Source: an uncultured Solobacterium sp.
GTDB lineage: Bacteria; Bacillota_I; Bacilli_A; Erysipelotrichales; Erysipelotrichaceae
Length of the DNA: 19,251 nucleotides
Reading direction: 5' to 3'
NCBI GenBank assembly: GCA_938041275.1
Contig: CALISH010000060.1
Location: 1-19,251 of the forward strand
Below the pieces are notes generated by a model, which saw only the letters and a list, made by a program, of their open reading frames with translations, ran no database searches and had not been told where the DNA came from. This document shows, piece after piece, positions 1-7,050 of the stretch (the stretch's first letter is position 1; each line of letters opens with the position of its first letter). The position numbers and the translations under genes are program-made.

Positions 1-86
1 CCTATAATATGCAAAGGCACAGATTTGCCGACCGCTTCAAGACTTCGCTCTGAGGGAACAAGTCCGAAACCCCATCATCTCAACAT

Positions 87-632
87 TTATAGCGGGATAG
101 TTCCGAGCAATGCTAATATTCCAGAACCTATAAGAGAACCGCCAGCGCCTATCGCCAGATCCTTTAACACTTTTAGTGATTTTTTTATTAGGCCTTCATC
201 TTCTTTCTTATTCAAAGCATCAATTGTGTTCTGGATAATACTTTTTACATTTTCTGTATTGTCTCCAAATGTCTGTTGAAACTGAGAAAATTCAAAGTAT
301 GTACTTATTTCCTTTAACACCTCTGACGCTTTTTCATAATTAAAGGTCTGTTCGTTGTCCATTTTTTGCTGGGCTCCAGCTGAATTCTGCTGAATCTGAA
401 TTCCATTTGCGTTATCCCCGATAACAATAGTTGCACCCTTTTCCCCAGCTTCTTTTAAAGCAGCAACAAGTTCATTGTGCCGCCTGAGTTCTTCTGCTTC
501 CTTTGCTTCTCTGGCTTTCTGAACAGCTCTTAATGATTCTTCTTGACTTCTTTGAATGCTACTAATCATATCGTTTGTGTAATCAAAATTTGGCTGAGGT
601 AGCTTTATTTTGCTAAAATCAATATCTGACAT
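87..632 (-). CDS. Small protein with hydrophobic glycine-rich C-terminus, function unknown
   Basis: I do not recognise a named family. With the chosen start the product has 181 residues. An upstream TTG in frame would add five residues, but a GGGAG site sits about 8 nt before the ATG at 632. Order of parts: a charged Glu/Arg/Ala-rich helical stretch (about residues 25-65) that looks coiled-coil, a short GDNANGIQIQQNS segment near residue 75, a helical middle, and a C-terminal glycine-rich hydrophobic segment (about 155-181) that could insert in a membrane. The GIQIQQNS-type linker followed by a hydrophobic tail recalls accessory proteins of defence or abortive-infection loci; this is a resemblance only. 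It lies 24 nt downstream of the DUF5655 gene on the same strand, so the two are probably co-transcribed. No terminator is evident in the 86 bases beyond its stop. Confidence 0.6.
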   Translation of the reverse strand: MSDIDFSKIKLPQPNFDYTNDMISSIQRSQEESLRAVQKAREAKEAEELRRHNELVAALKEAGEKGATIVIGDNANGIQIQQNSAGAQQKMDNEQTFNYEKASEVLKEISTYFEFSQFQQTFGDNTENVKSIIQNTIDALNKKEDEGLIKKSLKVLKDLAIGAGGSLIGSGILALLGTIPL

Positions 633-656
633 ATTCTCATCTCCCAAACCGATGGT

Positions 657-1061
657 TTATTCATCTGCCTGCTTTTTATATGACTGCTCGACCAATTCCA
701 TCACATCGTCAATCTCTGACGTATGTTCAAAGAACACCTCAACATCGCCATTGCCCCATCTTCCAAGACCAGTGATGTCCTTGCACAGCCCCTTTGGATC
801 ATGAATCTCCGAAAACTTCATATTCAAAGATATACGAAGGCGCTGTTTCTGAACGACGATATCAGCGAAATTGGTATCCAACTTGTAGGCGATATACAGC
901 TTCTTAAACTCACGCTTCACATCCGGTGACAGGTTGCAAATTCGTCTATCGAGTATATCAAAAAGCGTCCGTGTAAATGCGTTGATATCGTAAGAGTCAA
1001 TCGTGTATTTCTGGGCAGGATTTTTATTGTATCTTGTACTGTCATTGAACTGTACCTCCAT
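657..1061 (-). CDS. DUF5655 domain protein, probable orphan C-terminal domain of a GmrSD-like restriction enzyme
   Basis: The 134-residue product is essentially one DUF5655 domain. The family-typical core KLYIAYKLDTNFADIVVQ lies around residues 50-67 and is followed by the DPKGLCKDITGLGRWGNGD segment near 88-106. This domain occurs alone, in COG3586-type proteins, and at the C-terminus of DUF262/DUF1524 (GmrSD) modification-dependent restriction enzymes. Here no DUF262 or DUF1524 part is present: the in-frame DNA just upstream of the ATG has several stops, and no Shine-Dalgarno site precedes it. I therefore infer a truncated remnant that may or may not be translated. The domain itself reads intact with no internal stops. 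The hydrophobic-tailed gene follows directly. Confidence 0.65.
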   Translation of the reverse strand: MEVQFNDSTRYNKNPAQKYTIDSYDINAFTRTLFDILDRRICNLSPDVKREFKKLYIAYKLDTNFADIVVQKQRLRISLNMKFSEIHDPKGLCKDITGLGRWGNGDVEVFFEHTSEIDDVMELVEQSYKKQADE

Positions 1062-1125
1062 ATTCTTAGTTCACATTCATTATGAACCGTATAGGCAGTT
1101 CGAACAAGCAACTCGCTGTTGCCCC

Positions 1126-1443
1126 CTACTTCTTTTTGTTCTTGGGAGAAGGAAGTTCATCGTACATTGCTTCCAACAGCCCACACAGAAACTCCTTGTT
1201 CTCCACATCATCCACAAGGAGCATTTCCTTTGCGCCTTCATACGGCAGTTCCGTATCCGCATTCGGCATCATTGCCACAGCGGACTTTGTGGACTTTACA
1301 AGGAAGCGATCATCGTAAATACCGCCGACCACCTTGCCGCGATAGTAGATGATGTATTCTCCCATCATCGCCCGATAGGATATATCGTCCAATTCAGACA
1401 ACTGCTCTAATATGAAATCCAAGTATTCTTTGCTTGATTCCAT
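1126..1443 (-). CDS. TfoX/Sxy N-terminal domain protein
   Basis: A 105-residue protein matching the stand-alone TfoX N-terminal domain found in many Bacillota. The diagnostic part is RAMMGEYIIYYRGKVVGGIYD (residues about 24-44), followed by DDRFLVKST. In gammaproteobacteria TfoX/Sxy promotes competence, but the short Firmicute proteins have no assigned role, so no competence function should be inferred. The C-terminus ends in a lysine-rich tail. An AGAGG site lies about 8 nt before the ATG. It is 18 nt downstream of the GNAT gene and likely shares its transcript. Confidence 0.8.
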   Translation of the reverse strand: MESSKEYLDFILEQLSELDDISYRAMMGEYIIYYRGKVVGGIYDDRFLVKSTKSAVAMMPNADTELPYEGAKEMLLVDDVENKEFLCGLLEAMYDELPSPKNKKK

Positions 1444-1461
1444 GATTCTGCCTCTTCCGTC

Positions 1462-1944
1462 CTATAGCTTCAGTATAGCGATAAGTTCTTCTCCATCCAT
1501 TTCGCCGGTCTCAACAAATCCGAACGAACTATATAAGTGACGAGCCGCTTCGTTTTCGGGCTCATAAGATAACCAGCAATACTCTGCCTTTCCGCAAGGA
1601 ATAGAATTGATGAATTCTAATGCAAGCTTCACAGCTTCTTTCCCGTATCCATTTCGTTGATTAGACTCATCAATCATTAAACGCCAAAGGTTATAGTTTC
1701 CCCTTGCAATTTCAGGTGCATCATCCCAATAGTCATCAATATCGAATCCGATCATCAAAAAACCGACTGGCTTATCACCATCATATAATCCAAACGGAAA
1801 AGCATACCCATTTGCAGTGATAGCTGTATAGGCTTCAATAATACTGACATCATTAGGAGCGACAAAATTTCTCTGTGACTCCGATACTTTCAGCTTTAGT
1901 ATATCCCAGACGTTTTTTCCGTTTACCTTTTCCAAACGAAGCAT
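1462..1944 (-). CDS. GNAT family N-acetyltransferase
   Basis: A 160-residue acetyltransferase that would transfer acetyl from acetyl-CoA to an amine. The acetyl-CoA binding motif is visible as NLWRLMIDESNQRNGYGKEA (about residues 85-104, with the Q-R-N-G-Y-G turn). A typical C-terminal GNAT element, PENEAARHLYSSFGF, sits near 128-142. The family resembles diamine/spermidine acetyltransferases of the BltD/PaiA kind, but the substrate cannot be read from sequence. An in-frame ATG 13 codons upstream exists, but GGAGGAG is placed 6 nt before the ATG at 1944, so that start is preferred. It heads a pair with the TfoX-like gene. Confidence 0.8.
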   Translation of the reverse strand: MLRLEKVNGKNVWDILKLKVSESQRNFVAPNDVSIIEAYTAITANGYAFPFGLYDGDKPVGFLMIGFDIDDYWDDAPEIARGNYNLWRLMIDESNQRNGYGKEAVKLALEFINSIPCGKAEYCWLSYEPENEAARHLYSSFGFVETGEMDGEELIAILKL

Positions 1945-2247
1945 TGTTTCTCCTCCGCAATTCGCGCTTTCACTTTCCTTCATCTATCTCACAGCCATAA
2001 CTATGAAACATCTAACTCGGCAACTCAACATAGTGACATCTATCGCGGCAACTCAACTCTCACACTTTTTGAGCTGATTTTACTTTGGATAAGTTACCGA
2101 GAAGTGTTTGTCCAGCCTGATGTCAAATTTGCCCGATTGCCCGAAAACCACAGTATTACTGGACTTTCGCGGCTATTTTCCTTCGACTCGTGACATCAAT
2201 ACTACCGTCTCGATGTGTTAATGATTGTCCAAACTTGTAATCACTTA
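1945..2247. other. Gene-free interval with higher GC than the DNA to its right
   Basis: No credible ORF was found on either strand. The stretch holds a two-copy 28-bp imperfect tandem repeat (listed separately), the leader of the GNAT gene, and otherwise unassigned sequence. At about 2225 the composition changes abruptly to strongly AT-rich DNA. This suggests a junction between pieces of different origin. I saw no inverted repeats or att-like ends here. Confidence 0.5.
1999..2054. repeat. Two-copy 28-bp imperfect tandem direct repeat
   Basis: Unit one spans 1999-2026 and unit two 2027-2054, directly abutting. They agree at 21 of 28 positions, with identical cores ACATCTA and CGGCAACTC. The repeat lies about 55 bp upstream of the GNAT start. 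It could be a regulatory iteron or leftover of a mobile element; function unknown. Confidence 0.55.
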
Positions 2248-2799
2248 TTATTCTAACGAGTCAAAAAGCATATTGGCAACAATATTAAAACTTGCGGCAG
2301 ATGAAAATTGTGAAAACCTATTACCCTTATACCATTCATCTTGACTAATATTAGTATTTACAATCCAATATTCTACTTCTGAAATAAATTGTTCTAAATT
2401 ATAATTCTTATTTTGCTTTTTCAATTGCAAAATTATATATTTATTTATTGCTGAAATACCTATTGTTCCCTGAATAACTGAATTATTAATGGATTCTTCT
2501 TTGAATAAATTAGGCCACTTAAATTTTACTGCATCCCAAATTTTTAAATATATATCCTTTATATCATTAGTAATTTCATTCAACTCTTTATCATTTTTCC
2601 AATCAATTTCGATAATATTATACTTGTTCAAATAACTTATTAACATTTGAACACTTTTCACAAAAGAATTAAGACTTATTGTTTCATTTGAATTTCTAGT
2701 TGGATTGCCTTCCAACAGTATCCTGTTATACCATAATGAATTTCTATCACTATTAAGATTAATTGCTAATTCAACTGCTAGAAATTCTTTTTTAGCAAA
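2248..2799 (-). pseudogene. 3' remnant of a DGQHR-domain gene
   Basis: The reading frame is open from an upstream stop (TAG at 2800-2802) to a stop at 2248. The only plausible internal start is a TTG at 2715, and it lacks a ribosome site. The translated stretch FAKKEFLAVELAINLNSDRN, then SLWYNRILLEGN near its N-terminus, resembles the part of DGQHR-domain proteins that follows the DGQHR motif; the motif itself is absent. DGQHR proteins include DndB/DpdB-type DNA-modification-associated proteins. The upstream part of the gene continues in the same reading phase beyond an inserted segment, at 3551-3622. The sequence is much more AT-rich than the conserved operons. Family assignment is from memory of motifs and is moderate. 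Confidence 0.5.
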
Positions 2800-2801
2800 C
2801 T
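2791..2801. repeat. 11-bp direct repeat, left copy (TTTAGCAAACT)
   Basis: Identical to 3542-3552. The two copies flank the segment carrying the SAP/DUF6434 gene. They encode the same codons, in the same phase, of the broken DGQHR gene. Confidence 0.75.
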
Positions 2802-3541
2802 ATTTAACGACAGCATAAGATATCGTTAAAAGGTATTACATCGACAAACTGGGATTTGTTTATTTTAGATACTCCTCTATTTTGTATCTATACTCATCCA
2901 GAAGTTGTCTTGAATAGGTTTTTTCATTTGTTGAATCTCTGACTTCTTTCCATAGAATAGCAGCAACTTTTAACTTATTAGAATAAAAGTCGCTAAATTC
3001 GTCCGAGCAAAAGTCCTTTAGGAATTGATTCCATTGACAAACTGAATGATCATACTTAGCATAGTCTGACTCGCCATAGTATACTTTCAGCATATCTTGA
3101 ATTGTAAAGTTTAAGTCATTCTCAACTTTTACTTTTCGCCAAGCTGTAGCCATATTAGCATTAAATTTGAATGGATCAACACCTGTTACAACCGAAAAAT
3201 ACTCTCGAAATTTTTGGTTAAAGGAAAAGCCACATTCAAGCAACGACGTATTTAAGGTTATCGCTTCGGCTTGTTTTTTGTTTACTTTCCTTACAGACTT
3301 TTCTATTCTATTTCCTTTGAAATATTGTTCTATAATATGATTCAGCTCCTGTTTTGTACCTCTGTATTCTAATCCAAGAGATTTACAAATTTGCGAAAGT
3401 TCTTTTCGATACCAATAGTATCTGTTAAATTCCTCAAATGATTTTATATTGATAAAATCCGCTCGATTATCTTTCAACTACTTACCTCCAGCCTCTAATT
3501 TTTCTTTGTTTAAATAATACCCATTATATAATTATAAACTC
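2802..3541. mobile_element. Putative inserted segment carrying a SAP/DUF6434 gene
   Basis: About 740 bp bounded by identical 11-bp repeats. Joining the flanks through one repeat copy restores an uninterrupted reading frame of the DGQHR remnant across the junction. This is what an insertion with target duplication would leave. One end holds an inverted repeat (arms 2804-2810 and 2823-2829, TTAACGA/TCGTTAA). I see no transposase and no convincing terminal inverted repeats, so the mechanism is unknown. Recombination at pre-existing repeats is an alternative. Confidence 0.4.
2860..3477 (-). CDS. SAP domain protein with DUF6434
   Basis: The 205-residue protein has two parts. Residues about 12-54 form a SAP-like helix-extension-helix, containing ELSQICKSLGLEYRGTKQEL; SAP domains usually bind DNA. 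Residues about 70-185 match the DUF6434 pattern, with SLLECGFSFNQKFREYFS and later YDHSVCQWNQFLKDFC. The family's biochemical role is unknown. The start codon is TTG, chosen because GGAGG lies 8 nt upstream. The gene is intact and is the only one inside a segment flanked by direct repeats. A lysine/arginine-rich linker (about 55-70) separates the domains. Confidence 0.75.
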   Translation of the reverse strand: MKDNRADFINIKSFEEFNRYYWYRKELSQICKSLGLEYRGTKQELNHIIEQYFKGNRIEKSVRKVNKKQAEAITLNTSLLECGFSFNQKFREYFSVVTGVDPFKFNANMATAWRKVKVENDLNFTIQDMLKVYYGESDYAKYDHSVCQWNQFLKDFCSDEFSDFYSNKLKVAAILWKEVRDSTNEKTYSRQLLDEYRYKIEEYLK

Positions 3542-3550
3542 TTTAGCAAA
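3523..3550 (-). promoter_or_regulatory. Possible promoter of the SAP/DUF6434 gene
   Basis: A TATAAT box at 3523-3528 is preceded 16 nt upstream by TTTGCT (3545-3550), a weak -35 match. The leader would be about 40 nt. The -35 would fall in the right-hand direct repeat. The region is AT-rich, so a chance match is possible. Confidence 0.3.
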
Positions 3551-3552
3551 CT
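3542..3552. repeat. 11-bp direct repeat, right copy (TTTAGCAAACT)
   Basis: Identical to 2791-2801; it bounds the SAP/DUF6434 segment on its right side. Confidence 0.75.
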
Positions 3553-3622
3553 TTGTGACAAGTTCATGTTCAAGTGTAATGGCTAAGTTTTCTTCATTAG
3601 GTCGCGTGGACAGTACCAACTT
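3551..3622 (-). pseudogene. Upstream fragment of the interrupted DGQHR gene
   Basis: On the minus strand, just after the rlmD stop, 24 codons read KLVLSTRPNEENLAITLEHE and then LVTK. They run in the same phase into the TTT-GCT-AAA codons of the right-hand repeat. Removing the insert joins them to the AKKEFLAVEL stretch of the 3' remnant. There is no start codon with a ribosome site. The gene is cut off at the rlmD 3' end, so its N-terminal DGQHR portion is lost. Confidence 0.4.
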
Positions 3623-4768
3623 TTAGTTTGCGTCAGTACCTGACTTAATTAAAAAGGTAACTGCCTCAACATGTGGTGTAAAGCCAAAGAGATCAACTGG
3701 TACAATCTTTTTAATCTGGTATCCAGCTTTCTTAAGAGGTTCGATATCTGTAACTTGTGTGTATGGATTACAAGAAATATATACGACTCTATCTGGAGAA
3801 AGCTGTGCTAGTTTGCGCATGAATGGTAGTGTCATTCCAGATCTTGGTGGATCTAAAATTACTACATCTGGTTTTATATTCATACGTTGAATAAACTCTG
3901 CCGCATCTGCTGCATAGAATTCTGTATTTAATAATTTGTTGTGCTTTGCATTGTTTTTAGCATCTCGTATAGCTTGTGGATTGATTTCAACTCCAATAAC
4001 ATGCTTTGCAGATTGAGCCGCTAGTAAAGAGATTGTTCCAATACCACAACATGCATCCAATACAACATCAGTATCTTTAATCTTCACAAGTGATAGTGCT
4101 GTACGATAGAGCACTTCCGTTTGTTCTGGATTGACTTGATAGAATGACTTTGATGAAATGCGGAACTCTAAGCCACCAATACGGTCAGTGATATAACCTG
4201 GACCATATAATACTCTTTCATCTTTTCCAAGTATCATCGATGTATGAGCACGATTAAAATTCAGAATAATCGTTTTAATCTGTGGAAATTTCTTTACCAG
4301 TGCGTTTACGAAATTCTTTGAACTTGGTAGTCCCTTTGAACCAATTACGATATCAAGTAAAACATCATTTGTTGCTTTCGAGATACGAATATACGCATGA
4401 CGTAACGTACCCCTACCACTATCTTCATCGTAAATTTCAATACGCATGGATTCTGCTAACTTACAGATTGTCGTAAGAATCTCATTTGCGAGCGTATGTT
4501 GAATCAAACACATCTCACTTGGCACTTTACGATGACTATTTTCTTCATACATGCCTGCATAGATCCTGTTAGTCTTTTTATCTCTTGCAAAGCTTGCATA
4601 GATTTTATGACGATAGTGATACGGGTCTTTCATGCCAAGCACCGGTTCAACTGCTTTGGTACGGAAAATCTTACGCATCTCTTCACGTTTCATTTTTAAT
4701 TGTTCTTCATATGGGACATCGATGTATGCACATCCACCACACTTTTTACTCACTGGGCAATACTTCAT
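3623..4768 (-). CDS. rlmD: 23S rRNA (uracil-C5)-methyltransferase, RlmD/RumA family
   Basis: The 381-residue SAM-dependent enzyme methylates C5 of a uridine in 23S rRNA. Visible features: four cysteines suited to a 4Fe-4S cluster (C4, C10, C13, C87), the SAM-binding loop DACCGIGT (238-245), the DPPRSG motif (306-311), the catalytic cysteine in SCNP (C333), and the general-base glutamate in HVEAV (E368). It lacks the N-terminal TRAM domain of E. coli RumA, which explains its shorter length. Many Bacillota have one RlmCD enzyme acting on two sites, so the exact target uridine is uncertain. The start ATG overlaps the stop of the upstream HAD gene as ATGA, with AGAGG upstream, implying coupled translation. 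Confidence 0.9.
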   Translation of the reverse strand: MKYCPVSKKCGGCAYIDVPYEEQLKMKREEMRKIFRTKAVEPVLGMKDPYHYRHKIYASFARDKKTNRIYAGMYEENSHRKVPSEMCLIQHTLANEILTTICKLAESMRIEIYDEDSGRGTLRHAYIRISKATNDVLLDIVIGSKGLPSSKNFVNALVKKFPQIKTIILNFNRAHTSMILGKDERVLYGPGYITDRIGGLEFRISSKSFYQVNPEQTEVLYRTALSLVKIKDTDVVLDACCGIGTISLLAAQSAKHVIGVEINPQAIRDAKNNAKHNKLLNTEFYAADAAEFIQRMNIKPDVVILDPPRSGMTLPFMRKLAQLSPDRVVYISCNPYTQVTDIEPLKKAGYQIKKIVPVDLFGFTPHVEAVTFLIKSGTDAN

Positions 4769-5396
4769 AATGTTACCTCTTTTAATGTATATACAACGTT
4801 ATCTGTTACCTTGCGTAAAACTTCATAGGATTGATGACCATTTGCGATCAGTACACAATCATGAATACCAAGTGCTTCCGCAACTTCTTTATCATGAACA
4901 GTATCACCGATGTATTTACATTCAGATGGTTCCGCATGACTCTTTCCCATCCAAATCTTTGCCATCTCTACTTTTGAAGCCGCAAGCATATTATCAATCC
5001 CTAGAATTTCATCAAAGTATTGATCAATTCCTAGTAATTTACACTGCTCTACAAGTTTATCGTGACGAGATGCGGATAGAATGACATTGCAATATCCAAG
5101 CTGGATTGCCTTTTCTACCGTAGTAATAAAATCATCCATCAAAGAACACTCATCGAAACGACGGTCGTATTCTTGATTAAATTCAAGAGATACTTCCTCA
5201 TAGCTTTCTGTATCAAAGGTATAACCAATATGGTAATAGTAGTTAATTACCGGAAACGAGAATGTGTTGGATAGTCTTGTTTTGTGACAGGATACTTCTC
5301 CATTCCCCTTTTCTGCAACATTTCATTTTCAATTGATAGGCACAATTGTAAATCATCTAAAATTGTGCCATTAAAGTCCCAAATTAAAGTTTTCAT
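4765..5396 (-). pseudogene. HAD-family hydrolase (phosphoglycolate phosphatase-like), frameshifted
   Basis: From the ATG at 5396 the frame starts MKTLIWDFNGTILDD, a HAD motif I of the D-x-N-G-T type, and runs to about codon 40. It then hits a stop at FR*. A different frame picks up with LSNTFSFPVINYYYHIGY and continues without break to 4765. That part contains the motif II/III/IV regions (ILSASR, IGDTVHDKEVAEA). One extra base in the TTTT run at 5280-5283 would restore a single ~210-codon gene, normal for the family. This could be a true mutation, a sequencing indel, or -1 slippage on A-AAA. The gene is coupled to rlmD by an ATGA overlap. No Shine-Dalgarno site precedes the ATG. Confidence 0.75.
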
Positions 5397-5402
5397 GGAT
5401 TG

Positions 5403-5411
5403 ATTATATCA
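5403..5411 (-). promoter_or_regulatory. Extended -10 promoter of the HAD-rlmD pair
   Basis: TGATATAAT reads as an extended -10 element (TG-N-TATAAT), ending 6 nt before the HAD ATG. The -35 match is poor (TTCTTA, 18-nt spacing). The predicted start falls on the ATG. Confidence 0.45.
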
Positions 5412-5430
5412 TCTCTTTTCGATGTCTAAG

Positions 5431-5448
5431 AAAAAAGATGTCGCCATC
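5431..5448 (-). terminator. Weak candidate terminator after the metallophosphoesterase gene
   Basis: On the minus strand, GATG-GCGA-CATC forms a 4-bp stem with a GNRA-type tetraloop followed by six T. The stem is short, so termination may be partial, allowing read-through into the HAD-rlmD genes. Confidence 0.3.
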
Positions 5449-5455
5449 AACAGGA

Positions 5456-6268
5456 TTATGTATCCGCGTTAATATCGACATTGATTTCTTGAATCTTATT
5501 TTCCTTAAATTTCCAACTGCATACTTTTGTAGGCTTTTTTATCATATATGATGTAGTTGAAACATGGTTATCAATTAAATCATATATTTTATACCCAGCC
5601 ATATCATAGAATGTAACACTGTCATTTTCAGTATTATTTTTTCCCTGAAAGGATGTACTTGGACCTACGCTATAGTGTGTATCATTGATTGTATAGTCTT
5701 CATTCCAATGTACATGACCTTGCATGACTAATACTGTATTCGTATTTTTTATATGTTGGATATACTTTTCAGCTTGTGGTAAACATGGAATTCCTGGATA
5801 TTTTCTGACTGGGTGATGCATCAAAATAATTTTCTTTTCAGGCATCTTTAGATTTTCATCTAGCCAAGAAAAATCTTCATCTGTGAATTTCCCATTTGCA
5901 TTTCCATACTCAGAATTATTTAATGCAAGAATCGTATAATTCTGTATTTGATACGTCGTATGACTTTTTGTTCCAAATACTTGTTGATAATTTTCATTAT
6001 CGTGATTTCCAGGAATCGCGATAATTGGAATCTTTGGAAAGTAGTATTTAACAATACTTTCTACTGTTTGATAATCATCAACACTTCCATTATCACAAAT
6101 ATCACCTGTCAAACAAAGGCAATCGTATTCCCTATGTTGTAAAGCATCTTGCAAGCACATCTCCAAGTGTTTTAATGGACTCTCTAGTTTAGCAAGTAGT
6201 CTTTCATATGCATTATCATTTGTGTAGTGTGTACGATAATGTATATCACTTAATTGCAAGATTCTCAT
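5456..6268 (-). CDS. Calcineurin-like metallophosphoesterase (class III phosphodiesterase type)
   Basis: A 270-residue cytoplasmic enzyme with the full set of two-metal ligands: D8-x-H10 in LSDIHY, D56 in GDICD, N88/H89 in GNHDN, H151/H152 in HHPV, and H185-x-H187 in GHVHW. This pattern is that of cyclic-nucleotide and glycerophosphodiester phosphodiesterases (CpdA/GpdQ-like); the substrate cannot be fixed from motifs. The ATG shares its A with the TAA of the upstream permease gene (TAATG), so it is translationally coupled to the PhnDCEE importer. It probably acts on the imported compound. No signal peptide is present. The C-terminal ~70 residues past the GHxH motif form an extra beta-rich extension. 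Confidence 0.85.
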   Translation of the reverse strand: MRILQLSDIHYRTHYTNDNAYERLLAKLESPLKHLEMCLQDALQHREYDCLCLTGDICDNGSVDDYQTVESIVKYYFPKIPIIAIPGNHDNENYQQVFGTKSHTTYQIQNYTILALNNSEYGNANGKFTDEDFSWLDENLKMPEKKIILMHHPVRKYPGIPCLPQAEKYIQHIKNTNTVLVMQGHVHWNEDYTINDTHYSVGPSTSFQGKNNTENDSVTFYDMAGYKIYDLIDNHVSTTSYMIKKPTKVCSWKFKENKIQEINVDINADT

Positions 6269-7050
6269 TACTTCAGCTTCTTTCTAAGCCATCCATTTGC
6301 GATATCTAATACAAATACAGTCACAACAACTACCAACAAGATAATACTTACTTTATCCCAGTTTCTTGCTTGGATTGCAAAGATTAATGGTGCACCAATT
6401 CCACCTGCACCTACAAGACCAAGGGTTGCGGCAGATCTTACACCGATTTCAAAGTGATTTAAAATTAAAGATGTATATGCTGGCATGACTTGTGGAAGAC
6501 GCGCATAGAAGAAAGTTTGTACTGGGTTTGCACCTACTGAATGCATCGCTTCAATCGCATCTTCATTCATTTTTTCCATCTCCTCGGTAAAAAGTTTCCC
6601 TAGCATACCGATTTGATGAACACCAATCGCTAATACTCCCGCAAATGGACCAGGACCTACCATCTTTACAAAGATGATTGCATATATTAATTCTGGGAAA
6701 CTACGCAATATATCCAAGATGATTTTAGTAATCTTTGGTACTAGCGTATTTCTTGACCATAGGTTATGGCTAGCTAGTAACATTAATGGAAATGCCAAGA
6801 TAGTACCGATTGCTGTTCCTACGAAAGCGATCGCAATTGTAAGAATCATGAGTGAGAATACATCTTCTCCACTGCCATCGAAGAAATATGACCAATCAGG
6901 TTTTAACAATCCTCTGACTGTATCTATTACCATGGAGGGTGAAAAATTATTCAGTGCTGAATAATCTAAGCCATAACCTGATAGGAAAATCAATACTAGA
7001 ATTCCTAGTAGGATCCATATCGTTGAATACTTTCGAAGAGTCATCATCAT
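6268..7050 (-). CDS. phnE: Phosphonate-type ABC transporter permease (second PhnE)
   Basis: A 260-residue inner-membrane permease with about six hydrophobic segments and the ABC-permease EAA-like loop. The loop reads EAMHSVGANPVQTFFYARLP, followed further on by RSAATLGLVGAGGIGAPL, both typical of PhnE. The ATG at 7050 overlaps the TGA of the preceding permease gene (ATGA) and has AGGAG 9 nt upstream. A GTG two codons earlier would sit too close to that site. Two PhnE subunits in one operon suggest a heterodimeric channel. The gene is coupled to the metallophosphoesterase downstream. Confidence 0.9.
   Translation of the reverse strand: MMMTLRKYSTIWILLGILVLIFLSGYGLDYSALNNFSPSMVIDTVRGLLKPDWSYFFDGSGEDVFSLMILTIAIAFVGTAIGTILAFPLMLLASHNLWSRNTLVPKITKIILDILRSFPELIYAIIFVKMVGPGPFAGVLAIGVHQIGMLGKLFTEEMEKMNEDAIEAMHSVGANPVQTFFYARLPQVMPAYTSLILNHFEIGVRSAATLGLVGAGGIGAPLIFAIQARNWDKVSIILLVVVVTVFVLDIANGWLRKKLK

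Noticed and set aside
1..86. Possible terminator hairpin (GGACTT/AAGTCT) after the first gene
   Set aside because: Only about 5 bp of stem, a long loop and no T run.
1003..1410. Long plus-strand ORFs opposite the DUF5655 and TfoX genes
   Set aside because: Shadows of minus-strand genes: no family resemblance, no ribosome sites, and unlike real proteins in composition.
2802..2830. Integron attC-like site (ATTTAAC ... GTTAAAA)
   Set aside because: The left element fits RYYYAAC, but the right one fails the final pyrimidine of GTTRRRY and the cassette edges do not coincide with it; no integrase is seen.
2806..2863. A second DGQHR-like piece (INKSQFVDVIPFNDIL) just downstream of the SAP gene stop
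   Set aside because: It looked like an upstream part of the DGQHR gene, but the direct-repeat analysis gives a better upstream partner at 3551-3622 in the correct phase; the short match is probably chance.
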